A stretch of 16,756 nucleotides of DNA from Candidatus Solibacter sp. Lineage in GTDB: Bacteria; Acidobacteriota; Terriglobia; Bryobacterales; Bryobacteraceae. The stretch spans positions 1 through 16,756 of the forward strand of contig JADGNT010000013.1 in the NCBI GenBank assembly GCA_017883345.1, in the 5' to 3' direction. The position numbers were made by a program, and so were the translations under genes. This document shows positions 6,871-14,587 of this stretch, piece after piece. The stretch's first letter is position 1. Each line of letters starts with the position of its first letter. Below the pieces are notes generated by a model. That model saw nothing but the letters and a program-made list of their open reading frames with translations. It had not been told where the DNA came from and searched no databases.

Positions 6871-9321
6871 ATGTTGATTGAACAGCAGATTACCGAACGG
6901 CGGGAACGGGCGGCGGGCGCGATCGCCAAGATCCTGAAACGGCCCAGTGGAGAGCCGTACGGCGACTATAGCGTGAAGTCCGCCAGCGGAAAAACCTACC
7001 GGCTGGCCATGCGCGGGCCGGGGCTATTCGAAAACTACTGTTCGTGTCCGGACTTCCGCGTCAATACTTTGGGGACGTGTAAGCACATCGAAGCGCTTCT
7101 TCTGCGGCTTCGGCGGCGCCACGGCGCCGCGCTCGAGCGAAAGGGCTATGCGCGCACCCGCTCTTCCATCTCGCTGCAATATGGAGAAACCATTGAGATC
7201 CGGTTGCGAATGCCAGCTTCGCCGCCGCCGGCTCTGCGGGCCATCGCGGAAGAGTACTTCGATTCAGCCGGATTGTTGCGCCGCGAACACCTCCGCGGCT
7301 TTCATCGGGTGCTGGAGGTGTTTCGCAATGCCGATCAGGATGCGGTGATCTACAGCGACGTTCTCGAATATGTAGATCGCGAAAACGAGATTTCCGAAGG
7401 ACTGGAGTGGGAACGGCAACTCCTGGCAAAACTTCGCCGTGGACAAGACCCGCTGAATGGCGTGCTCAAGACCAAACTGCTGCCCTACCAGACGCAGGGC
7501 GCCATTTTTGCCGCCGCCCGAGGCCGAGTGGTCCTGGCCGACGACATGGGTTTGGGCAAGACGGTGCAAGCCTTGGCTGCGGCGGAACTGCTGCGGCGCC
7601 GCCGGGGCATTGCGCGCGTGCTGGTGGTGGCCCCGGCTTCGGTGAAGTATCAGTGGAAAACGGAAATCGAAAAGTTCTCGGACTTTTCGGCGCAGGTCAT
7701 CGAAGGATTGCTGCCGCGGCGTCAGGAGTTGTATGCGTCACCCCAGTTCTTCAACCTTACCAGCTACGAACTGGTCCTCAAAGACGTGCGCTATATGCAT
7801 GAGATGGCGCCCGACCTGATCATCCTGGATGAAGCGCAACGCATCCGGAATTGGACCACCGCCACAGCCCGCACCGTGAAACAACTGAAAAGCCGCTATG
7901 CCTTCGTGCTATCCGGAACACCGCTCGAGAACAAGTTGGAAGAGCTGTTTTCGGTGGTGGAATTCATCGACGGCCGCCGCCTCGGCCCGGCGTTCCGCTT
8001 CCTGCATGAGCACCGCACGGAGGATGAAAAAGGAACCCTGATCGGTTATCGCGGGCTGGACCGCATTCACGAACAACTGTCGCCGGTCCTGCTGCGGCGC
8101 ACGCGAGGAGAGGTACTGAAGGACCTGCCGCACCGCACGGACCAGATTCTCCACGTATCGCTGACCCCGCAGCAGGCGGAACCCTATTGGGAACAAAACG
8201 ACATTCTGGCCACCCTGATGCGCAAATGGGAACGGCAAGGCTGGCTCTCCGAGATCGACCAAAAACGTATTCTGTGCTGCCTGCAGAATATGCGCATGCT
8301 CTGCAATTCCACGTTTCTCTTCGACAAGCAAACCAACCATTCGCCCAAACTCGCCGAGTTTCGCGAGATCGTCCGCGAGCTGGTGATTGAAGAGGGCCGC
8401 AAGGTGGTGGTGTTCAGCGAGTACGAGCGCATGACCCACCTGGCCGGCGAAGAACTCAAAAAGCTGGGGCTCGGATTCGTCTCTCTGCACGGCGGAGTGC
8501 CCTCGCGAAATCGGGGCGCCCTGATGGAGAAATTCCGGCACGATGCCGAGTGCAAGGTATTTCTCTCGACCGACGCCGGCGGCGTGGGACTGAATCTTCA
8601 GACGGCTTCGGCGGTGATCAATTTTGAGCCGCCTTGGAACCCGGCGCGCCTGGAGCAGCGCATCGGCCGGGTGCACCGGATGGGACAGGCGCATCCAGTC
8701 CACGTAGTTCACCTGCTGACCAAAGATAGTATCGAAGAGCGTGTGTGGGAAACGCTGAAACTGAAGAAATCCCTCTTCGCGGGCGTGTTTGACTCACCAA
8801 CCGGCGAGGTCAGCTTCGCGGCGCTGGGACGAAAGAGTGTCCTCCAGACGATGAAAGAGATCTTTGCCAATCAACCCGGCCGTCCGAAACCTATCATCGA
8901 CCAAGCCCCGCCCAAGGCCGTTCCCGCACGGTCCGCCGCGGTGCCCACGCCTGCCGCGCCGCCTCAGCCCGTCGTGCCCACGCCTGCCGCGCCGCCCCAG
9001 CCCGTCGTGCCCACGCCTGCCGCGCCGCCCCAGCCCGTCGGGACCGGGCCCGCGGCGCAAGCGCACGGCTTTGAACAGACCGCGGGTGGGTTGATCGAAA
9101 CCGGATTGCGCTTCCTCGAATCGCTGGCCGCGATTGTGCAGAGTGCCCCGGCCGGCGCGGCGGCGGAACAGCCCATCGGACAACGCCTGTCGAGCCTGGT
9201 ATCGCACGATCAAAACACCGGACGGAAGACGCTTTCGATTCCGCTCCCGCAATCGATCGACGAGGATCGCCTCGCGCGCGCCATCGCTGGCGTGCTGAGC
9301 GCCTTTGGCCGCTCGGCTTAG
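6871..9321 (+). CDS. SWIM zinc finger / SNF2-family DEAD-like helicase
   Basis: The 816-residue protein begins with a SWIM zinc finger, C57-S-C59 ... C70-K-H72, which matches the CxC...CxH pattern and may bind DNA or protein. A SNF2 ATPase follows: LADDMGLGKT (Walker A, 222-231), DEAQ box at 320-323, LSGTPLENKLEELFSVVEF, LRRTRGEVL, and the C-terminal helicase lobe with KVVVFSEYERM, STDAGGVGLNLQTAS and QRIGRVHRMGQ (596-606). Bacterial SNF2 proteins move along double-stranded DNA and remodel bound proteins, for example RNA polymerase in RapA; this protein's target is unknown. After about residue 640 comes a Pro/Ala-rich linker with three exact VPTPAAPPQPV repeats (691-723), then a short tail (about 735-816) that I do not recognise. 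A strong SD precedes it. It is not in a visible restriction or defence cluster; its neighbours are uvrB and a palindromic repeat. Confidence 0.93.
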   Translation: MLIEQQITERRERAAGAIAKILKRPSGEPYGDYSVKSASGKTYRLAMRGPGLFENYCSCPDFRVNTLGTCKHIEALLLRLRRRHGAALERKGYARTRSSISLQYGETIEIRLRMPASPPPALRAIAEEYFDSAGLLRREHLRGFHRVLEVFRNADQDAVIYSDVLEYVDRENEISEGLEWERQLLAKLRRGQDPLNGVLKTKLLPYQTQGAIFAAARGRVVLADDMGLGKTVQALAAAELLRRRRGIARVLVVAPASVKYQWKTEIEKFSDFSAQVIEGLLPRRQELYASPQFFNLTSYELVLKDVRYMHEMAPDLIILDEAQRIRNWTTATARTVKQLKSRYAFVLSGTPLENKLEELFSVVEFIDGRRLGPAFRFLHEHRTEDEKGTLIGYRGLDRIHEQLSPVLLRRTRGEVLKDLPHRTDQILHVSLTPQQAEPYWEQNDILATLMRKWERQGWLSEIDQKRILCCLQNMRMLCNSTFLFDKQTNHSPKLAEFREIVRELVIEEGRKVVVFSEYERMTHLAGEELKKLGLGFVSLHGGVPSRNRGALMEKFRHDAECKVFLSTDAGGVGLNLQTASAVINFEPPWNPARLEQRIGRVHRMGQAHPVHVVHLLTKDSIEERVWETLKLKKSLFAGVFDSPTGEVSFAALGRKSVLQTMKEIFANQPGRPKPIIDQAPPKAVPARSAAVPTPAAPPQPVVPTPAAPPQPVVPTPAAPPQPVGTGPAAQAHGFEQTAGGLIETGLRFLESLAAIVQSAPAGAAAEQPIGQRLSSLVSHDQNTGRKTLSIPLPQSIDEDRLARAIAGVLSAFGRSA
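8941..9039 (+). repeat. 33-bp in-frame tandem repeat, three copies
   Basis: Three head-to-tail 33-bp units (8941, 8974, 9007) each encode VPTPAAPPQPV inside the SNF2 gene. The units are identical except for one silent T/C difference in the first copy. Such near identity suggests recent expansion by slippage or unequal recombination. The result is a flexible linker between the helicase core and the C-terminal tail, and copy number may vary between strains. Confidence 0.9.
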
Positions 9322-9361
9322 GGACCACGCAAAAATAACTTCGCATTTGGCTACTTGCCTC

Positions 9362-9475
9362 CGTGGCGCAGGCACTCGTGCCTGCCGCGTCCCGACTCAT
9401 CGGGACGCCTGGCGCACGTGCACGAAACCGCGTCCCGAAGAGTCGGGACGCCGCAGACTGAGAGTCCGCGCCACG
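9362..9475. repeat. Palindrome cluster bounded by 8-bp inverted repeats (REP/MITE-like)
   Basis: The ends CGTGGCGC (9362-9369) and GCGCCACG (9468-9475) are perfect inverted repeats. Between them are GCAGGCAC/GTGCCTGC (9368-9385) and two hairpins with the same 9-bp arms, GCGTCCCGA/TCGGGACGC, at 9387-9408 (loop ctca) and 9430-9451 (loop agag). GCACGTGC lies at 9414-9421 and GACT gag AGTC at 9456-9466. No coding frame explains it. The layout resembles bacterial REP/BIME or non-autonomous mobile repeats. It fills most of the 206-bp spacer 9322-9527 and might also end SNF2 transcription, though there is no T-run. Confidence 0.75.
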
Positions 9476-9527
9476 ATTCAGCAAGGGACCACGCCGGGCG
9501 GTAAGCTGATCTTATGGTGGGACGCGA

Positions 9528-12128
9528 ATGACGGCCGGGTTGTCGCCCAGGGGGATTCTCGTGCCGTGCCTTCTGTTGGCATTAGCGGCGGACGCGTCGG
9601 ATGGCGTGGAAGCCCGCAAGAGCCAGGCTCCAGCGGCCATCACGATCGATTATCCGGAGGAAGGATCGATTTTCCCGCCTGAGATCACGCCCCCGACGTT
9701 CCTTTGGCGCGATGGCGGGAAAAGCGCCGTCTTCTGGCGGATCGACGTCTCGTTCGGCGATGGCCCGGCCACGCTTCACGCGACGTCCAGGGGCGAGCGC
9801 TTGCGCATTGGCAGGATCGATCCGGATTGCGTCGCCGACACCAACCAGCCGCCCAAGCTCACGCCCCAACTGGCGGCGGCGCATTCCTGGACGCCCGACC
9901 TGGTAACGTGGCAAGCCATCAAGCGGCATTCGGTCGCGAGCGCCGCCACGGTGACCATCACCGGCTTTCGTGGTGACGCCCCGGAGCAGGCCGTCTCCCG
10001 TGGAAAGGTCGCCATGCGCACTTCAAAGGACGCGGTAGGCGCGCCCATCTTCTATCGCGACGTGCCGCTGATGCCCTCGGAGCTGGAAAAAGGCGTGATC
10101 AAACCGCTGGCCGCGGAGGCCATCCCGCTGGTCGCCTGGAGAGTTCGCAACGTGGGCGAAGTCCGCAGCCGGGTGGTGATGGACAACCTGCCGCTGTGCG
10201 CCAATTGCCATTCCTTCTCCTCAGACGGCAAGACGATGGGGATGGATCTGGATGGCCTGCAGGGTAACCGGGGGATGTACATCCTGGCGCCGGTTGCGCC
10301 CGAGATGGCAATCCGCCAGCAGGACTTGATTCAGTGGAGTTCGCCGGAAGGCAAGCTGAAGGGCAACGTCCGGGTTGGCTTCATGTCGCAGGTCTCCCCG
10401 GACGGGCAGTACGTGGTCACCACGGTCAACCCGGCCTCGATGGCTGCCACTTCGCAAGAGCCCCCCAGCAACTATTACGTGGCCAATTTCAAGGACTACC
10501 GGTTCCTCCAGGTGTTCTATCCTACCCGCGGGATTCTGAGCTGGTACAGCCGCCAAACGGGAGTGCTGCAGCCCCTGCCCGGCGCCGATGACCCGCAATA
10601 TGTGCAGATGGGCGCCGTGTGGGCCCCCGGCGGAGAGTACCTGGTATTTGCCCGCGCCCAGGCCACGGACCCCAATCCGCCGGGTGTGCCGCTGGCGCAA
10701 TTCGCCAACGACCCGAACGAGCTCCAGCTCAAGTACGACCTCTACCGGGTTGCGTTCCACAACGGCCAGGGAGGCACAGCGGAGCCGATCCCCGGCGCGT
10801 CGCGCAACGGCATGAGCAACACGTTCCCCAAGGTGTCGCCCGACGGACGATGGATCGTGTTCGTCGAATGCCGGAATGGGCAGCTCATGCGTCCCGACAG
10901 CCAGTTGTACATTGTGCCCGCGGGGGGCGGGCGGGCGCGGCGTATGCGGTGCAACACACCCCGCATGAATTCGTGGCACAGCTTTTCGCCCAATAGCCGC
11001 TGGCTGGTGTTTTCGTCAAAAAGCAGGTCGCCCTACACACAAATGTATCTCACGCACATCGACCCGGACGGCAACGACAGCCCACCCATTCTGATCCAAA
11101 ACGCAACCGCGGCCAACCGCGCGGTGAATATTCCGGAGTTTGTGAACATTGCGCCGGATGGCTTGCGGCAAATCGGCGGGCCCGTGGTCGATTATTACCG
11201 CCTGTTCAACAGCGCGGCATACCTGCAGAGGACGAGATCGTACGAGGCGTCCGCCGCGAAATGGAGGAGAGTCCTGGAACTGAGCCCCGATGACGAAACC
11301 GCCCACCGCAACCTGGGAACCGTGCTGCTCATGACCGGCCACCGGGAAGAATCCGCGGCGCATTTCCGGAAAGCGTCCGAGATCAAGCTCCGCGCGGCCC
11401 TGGAGGCCGATCCCACGTCCGCCCGGGGATTCAACGATCTCGGCGTGCTGCTGGTGCAGACGGGGCGCCTGGAGGAAGCCGTGGCGCAATTCGAGAGAGC
11501 GGCCGGACTGAAGCCGGATTTCGCCGCGGCGCACGCCAACCTCGGCGGCGCGCTGGCCAAGGTTGGGAGGCTGGACGAGGCGCTCATTCAATTGCGCAAA
11601 GCGCTGGAGTCGGACGCCGGGTACGCGCCCGCGCACTACTATCTGGGGTTGGTTTTGAGCCAGCGGGGGGATGCGCCGGGAGCCATCCGGGAATGGCGGA
11701 GCGCGCTCGAGCTCGACCCGAAATATGCCGAAGCCCACGATAGCCTGGGGGCCGCGCTTTATGCCCAAGGGCGGACCGCGGAGGCCCTGGCACACTGGCG
11801 CGACGCTATCCAACTGCAACCCAACGACGCACTAGCCTTGCGGCGGGCGGCCTGGGTACTGGCGACCTCGCCCGATGCCACAATCCGCCACGGCGGCGAG
11901 GCGCTGGCGTTCGCCGTACGAGCGGTTGAGATCTCCGGCGGAAACGACGCGCGGCTGCTCGACACGCTCGCGGCGGCGTACGCCGAGAAGGGGCAGTTCG
12001 CCAACGCGGCACTGACGGCGCGCAGGGCTCAGGCACGTGCTACCGAAGAGAACCAGCCCGCGCTGGCGGACGACATCGGGATCCGGATCAAGTTGTACGA
12101 AGCGGAGCAGCCGTTTCGCGAGCGGTGA
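9528..12128 (+). CDS. Secreted heme-motif / PD40 beta-propeller / TPR fusion protein
   Basis: An 866-residue protein with a signal-like N-terminus (GILVPCLLLALAADA). Residues about 37-147 look like a fibronectin III/Ig-type sandwich (YPEEGSIFPPEITPPTFLWR). A single c-type heme motif, C224-A-N-C227-H228, lies in LCANCHSFSSDGKTMGMDLDG. Four TolB/PD40 propeller blades follow: QVSPDGQYVV (near 286), VWAPGGEYLVFA (near 364), KVSPDGRWIVFVE (near 433) and SFSPNSRWLVFSS (near 485). From about residue 570 to 780 run five to six TPR units (ETAHRNLGTVLLMTGHREES; AAAHANLGGALAKVGRLDEA; AHYYLGLVLSQRGDAPGA), with a further helical pair near 790-840. The parts suggest a periplasmic scaffold that binds heme and partner proteins; no enzymatic site is seen. 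GGTGGGA at 9516-9522 is a modest SD. It ends 8 bp from the convergent M19 gene. Function unknown. Confidence 0.88.
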   Translation: MTAGLSPRGILVPCLLLALAADASDGVEARKSQAPAAITIDYPEEGSIFPPEITPPTFLWRDGGKSAVFWRIDVSFGDGPATLHATSRGERLRIGRIDPDCVADTNQPPKLTPQLAAAHSWTPDLVTWQAIKRHSVASAATVTITGFRGDAPEQAVSRGKVAMRTSKDAVGAPIFYRDVPLMPSELEKGVIKPLAAEAIPLVAWRVRNVGEVRSRVVMDNLPLCANCHSFSSDGKTMGMDLDGLQGNRGMYILAPVAPEMAIRQQDLIQWSSPEGKLKGNVRVGFMSQVSPDGQYVVTTVNPASMAATSQEPPSNYYVANFKDYRFLQVFYPTRGILSWYSRQTGVLQPLPGADDPQYVQMGAVWAPGGEYLVFARAQATDPNPPGVPLAQFANDPNELQLKYDLYRVAFHNGQGGTAEPIPGASRNGMSNTFPKVSPDGRWIVFVECRNGQLMRPDSQLYIVPAGGGRARRMRCNTPRMNSWHSFSPNSRWLVFSSKSRSPYTQMYLTHIDPDGNDSPPILIQNATAANRAVNIPEFVNIAPDGLRQIGGPVVDYYRLFNSAAYLQRTRSYEASAAKWRRVLELSPDDETAHRNLGTVLLMTGHREESAAHFRKASEIKLRAALEADPTSARGFNDLGVLLVQTGRLEEAVAQFERAAGLKPDFAAAHANLGGALAKVGRLDEALIQLRKALESDAGYAPAHYYLGLVLSQRGDAPGAIREWRSALELDPKYAEAHDSLGAALYAQGRTAEALAHWRDAIQLQPNDALALRRAAWVLATSPDATIRHGGEALAFAVRAVEISGGNDARLLDTLAAAYAEKGQFANAALTARRAQARATEENQPALADDIGIRIKLYEAEQPFRER

Positions 12129-12136
12129 CCTTTGGG

Positions 12137-13357
12137 TTAACGCTGCCCCTTTTCCGTGATCTGGCGAAACACGCGGAGCAGGTTGCCGCCCAGGAATTTG
12201 CGGATCCGCTCTTCGGAGTAGCCGCGGCGCAGCATGGCGTCGGTAATCATCGGCAGATCGCGTATGTCGCGCATGCCGCGCGGCAACGGCGGACCACCAT
12301 CGAAATCGCTGCCCAGGGCGACGTGGTCTTCGCCCACCAAGTCTATGGCGCGGCCAACCACGCCGACCCAGTCGTCCACGGTCATTCGAATATCCCGCGG
12401 AATCTCGGCGGGCAGCATGGGAAACTGCGGCCCGACGATTTTGTCGAGCTCGTCAATCGGAACCTGCGTACCGCGCCGCAAGATGTCGGTGGTGTCCCAG
12501 AACGCTTTGCCGGCATGCGCGGCGCCCCAGTCGAACGCCTTGCGGTTGTGGAACTCGTTGCCGAGTTGGAAGCCGATCACACCGCCCTTGGCCGCCAACT
12601 TCTTCAGCAGCGAGTCCGGCATATTGCGGGGAATGTCATTGACGGCGCGCAGTCCGTGATGGGTGGCCACCACCGGGCCGGCGCTCGCGTCGATGGCCGC
12701 CGAGATTGCCTCATCGGAAGCGTGCGACACGTCGATCACCATGCCGAGGCGGTTCATTTCGCGAATCACCGCGCGGCCGCGATCGTTCAACCCGTGCCAT
12801 AACGGCCGCGAGCAGCAGGAGTCCGCATAGTTGCTGGTCCAGTTGTGCGCCGAAAGCTGGACCGAGCGCAGCCCCAGGCGGTACATCTGCCGGATCACGG
12901 CCGGGTCGCCGTCCAGATCGAAGCTGCCTTCGATGTCGAGGACGGCGGCGATCTTGCCGCTCGCGTGAATGCGTTCGATGTCCGAGGCGGTGCGGGCGAT
13001 TTCGATGCTCTGGCTGTTGCGGCCGATCTGTTCGAGGGCGCAATCCAGCATGCGCAGCGCCTGTTTGGTTTCGAGGCGGGCGGGATAGTAGTCCTCGGTC
13101 ACGAAGATGGAAAAGAAGAGCGCGCCGAGTCCGCCTTCTTTGGCGCGCGGCAGGTCGAACTGGCCGTCGGCCTTCCGCTGGCCGATGTCGCCGCCGTGAT
13201 AGAACTCGCGATCCACGGCGTGAACGTGGCCATCGAAGACCAGCGCGCGGGCGTGCACTGCGCGGGCGCGTTCGGAAACGGCCGTGCCGTCCGGGGTCTG
13301 CGCGCCCAGCCAGACCGCGGCGGCCGCCAGACAAACCAATCCGCACGCCGCTGGCAT
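12137..13357 (-). CDS. Secreted membrane-dipeptidase-like protein (peptidase M19)
   Basis: A protein of 406 residues from ATG 13357-13355, chosen because a hydrophobic signal follows (GLVCLAAAAVWLGAQ). ATG 13387 in the same frame is possible and would add ten residues. M19 enzymes are binuclear zinc dipeptidases that cleave dipeptides, including D-residue ones. By comparison with human renal dipeptidase, E143 (LDIEG), H212 (IDVSH) and H233 (VATHH) match E125, H198 and H219; the 212-233 spacing equals 198-219. The conserved GSDFDGG is near the C-terminus. The first metal motif, usually DGHxD, is DGHVH (H44, H46), so a ligand Asp is replaced by His. The gene is convergent with the TPR gene (8-bp gap, no terminator seen) and divergent from the paralog operon. 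It probably works in the periplasm on peptides or wall fragments. Confidence 0.88.
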   Translation of the reverse strand: MPAACGLVCLAAAAVWLGAQTPDGTAVSERARAVHARALVFDGHVHAVDREFYHGGDIGQRKADGQFDLPRAKEGGLGALFFSIFVTEDYYPARLETKQALRMLDCALEQIGRNSQSIEIARTASDIERIHASGKIAAVLDIEGSFDLDGDPAVIRQMYRLGLRSVQLSAHNWTSNYADSCCSRPLWHGLNDRGRAVIREMNRLGMVIDVSHASDEAISAAIDASAGPVVATHHGLRAVNDIPRNMPDSLLKKLAAKGGVIGFQLGNEFHNRKAFDWGAAHAGKAFWDTTDILRRGTQVPIDELDKIVGPQFPMLPAEIPRDIRMTVDDWVGVVGRAIDLVGEDHVALGSDFDGGPPLPRGMRDIRDLPMITDAMLRRGYSEERIRKFLGGNLLRVFRQITEKGQR

Positions 13358-13366
13358 ATAATCGTA
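13357..13366. promoter_or_regulatory. Overlapping divergent -10-like boxes
   Basis: On the plus strand TATAAT (13357-13362) lies 23 nt before ATG 13386 of the first paralog. On the minus strand TACGAT (13366-13361) lies 3 nt before ATG 13357 of the dipeptidase, which would make that mRNA nearly leaderless. The two boxes overlap by two bases, so both promoters could not easily be occupied at once. Neither has a clear -35, and neither start has a well-placed SD; the minus-strand GGAGG is about 20 nt from its ATG. Confidence 0.35.
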
Positions 13367-13385
13367 GCTACCCGGGAATCCTCCC

Positions 13386-14585
13386 ATGAGCAGTCTGATG
13401 CGTCCAAAGCTCGCCGCCATTGTCACCGCCTATTTCAAATACTCGCACGCGCAACACATCGTCGACCGCCTGCTGGATGGTTACGGCTGGAACGGTACGC
13501 ACCATTATCCTCCCATGGATCTGGTGTCGCTCTATGTCGATCAAACCGGCTCGAACGATCTGAGCCGCGAGCGCGCGTCGCGGCACTCCGGCATGAAAAT
13601 CTATCCGACCATCGCGGAAGCCCTGACTGCCGGCGGAAGCAAACTGGCGGTGGATGGCGTGGTGATTGTGGGCGAGCACGGCAATTACCAGCGCAACGAA
13701 AAAGGGCAGACGAAATACCCGCGCTACGAGTTTTTCGAACAGGTGGTGAAGGTATTTCGCGATAGCGGACGTTCGGTGCCGGCCTTCAGCGATAAGCACC
13801 TCTCGTGGAATTGGGAGTGGGCGCGTAAGATGTACGACACCTCCCGCGAAATGGGGTTTTCGTTCATGGCCGGTTCCAGTCTGCCGGTGACATGGCGTAC
13901 GCCCTCCGTCGAGATGCCCCTGGGAGCGCACATCGGCGAGGCGCTGTGCCTGTGCTACGGCGGCGTGGACAGCTACGACTTCCACGGTCTGGAAACCGTC
14001 CAGTGCATGGTGGAGCGGCGGCGCGGCGGGGAGACCGGGGTCGAGTGGATCCAGGCCTACCGCGGCGACAAATTCTGGGAGGCGCTACGCCAGGGCGTCT
14101 GGCCCAAGCCGCTGATGGATGCCGCACTTTGCCGCAGCCACACGCTGGTGCCGGCGCGGGCGGGCTTCAACCATGTTTTCCCGGCCGTTGAGGATATGCG
14201 GCGGCTGGTGAGAGATCCGGTAGCATATCGCTACCAGCACGCCGATGGCCTGAAGTGCACCGTGCTGCTGATGAACGGACTGGTTCGGGACTTCAACTTC
14301 GCGGCCTACGTGAACGGCCGGAGCGAACCGTGGTCCACCCAACTGTACCTGCCGATGCCGGATGGCCGGACCACACTCGCCGATTTCTTCAGCCCGCAGG
14401 TGAATCACTGCGAGACGATGTACCTCTCCGGCAAGGCGGCCTATCCGTTGGAACGGACGCTGCTCACCACCGGGCTGACCGCGGCCGGCGTGGAGAGTCT
14501 GTTCCGCGGGCAGACGCGTTACCTCACGCCGCATCTCGCCATCCGCTACCAACCCACCAAAGAGTCCACCTTCTGGAGAACATGA
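13386..14585 (+). CDS. Unrecognised Gfo/Idh-like protein, cytoplasmic paralog
   Basis: I cannot name this 399-residue family. The N-terminus reads like a Rossmann half: KLAAIVTAYFKYSHAQH, then VSLYVDQ, KIYPTIAEAL and DGVVIVGEHGNY, the order seen in Gfo/Idh/MocA oxidoreductases. However, the GxGxxG nucleotide loop is absent and replaced by TAYFKYSHAQH. Residues conserved with the next gene include SHAQHxxDR, EHGNY (97-101) plus RNEKGQTxYPRYEFFEQ, DKHLS (from 136), AGSSLPVTWR (162-171), DFHxLE (198-203), and VERRxGGETGV. Several His, Asp and Glu residues in these blocks could bind a metal or act in catalysis. There is no signal peptide, so it is probably cytoplasmic. A TATAAT lies 23 nt upstream; no SD is seen, and Met5 (13398) is an alternative start. 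It leads a three-gene operon. A sugar or cyclitol substrate would be a guess. Confidence 0.8.
   Translation: MSSLMRPKLAAIVTAYFKYSHAQHIVDRLLDGYGWNGTHHYPPMDLVSLYVDQTGSNDLSRERASRHSGMKIYPTIAEALTAGGSKLAVDGVVIVGEHGNYQRNEKGQTKYPRYEFFEQVVKVFRDSGRSVPAFSDKHLSWNWEWARKMYDTSREMGFSFMAGSSLPVTWRTPSVEMPLGAHIGEALCLCYGGVDSYDFHGLETVQCMVERRRGGETGVEWIQAYRGDKFWEALRQGVWPKPLMDAALCRSHTLVPARAGFNHVFPAVEDMRRLVRDPVAYRYQHADGLKCTVLLMNGLVRDFNFAAYVNGRSEPWSTQLYLPMPDGRTTLADFFSPQVNHCETMYLSGKAAYPLERTLLTTGLTAAGVESLFRGQTRYLTPHLAIRYQPTKESTFWRT
14575..14578 (+). promoter_or_regulatory. Ribosome binding site deciding the start of the second paralog
   Basis: GGAG ends 9 nt before ATG 14588 and only 3 nt before ATG 14582. The spacing favours 14588. 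The earlier ATG overlaps the preceding stop as ATGA and stays possible if translation is coupled. The two starts differ by two residues. Confidence 0.55.
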
Positions 14586-14587
14586 CG

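Noticed and set aside
6871-9321. The SNF2 helicase as part of a phage-defence island (for example a DISARM-like system)
   Set aside because: No methylase, nuclease or other defence gene lies nearby, and the SWIM domain with SNF2 core is also found in housekeeping-type proteins.
9362-9475. The palindrome cluster as a CRISPR array or tRNA
   Set aside because: There are no regularly spaced direct repeats with unique spacers and no cloverleaf; the units are hairpins of unequal spacing.
12125-13765. Plus-strand frames opposite the M19 dipeptidase
   Set aside because: The minus strand has M19 metal-site residues at correct spacing; the plus frames are compositional shadows.
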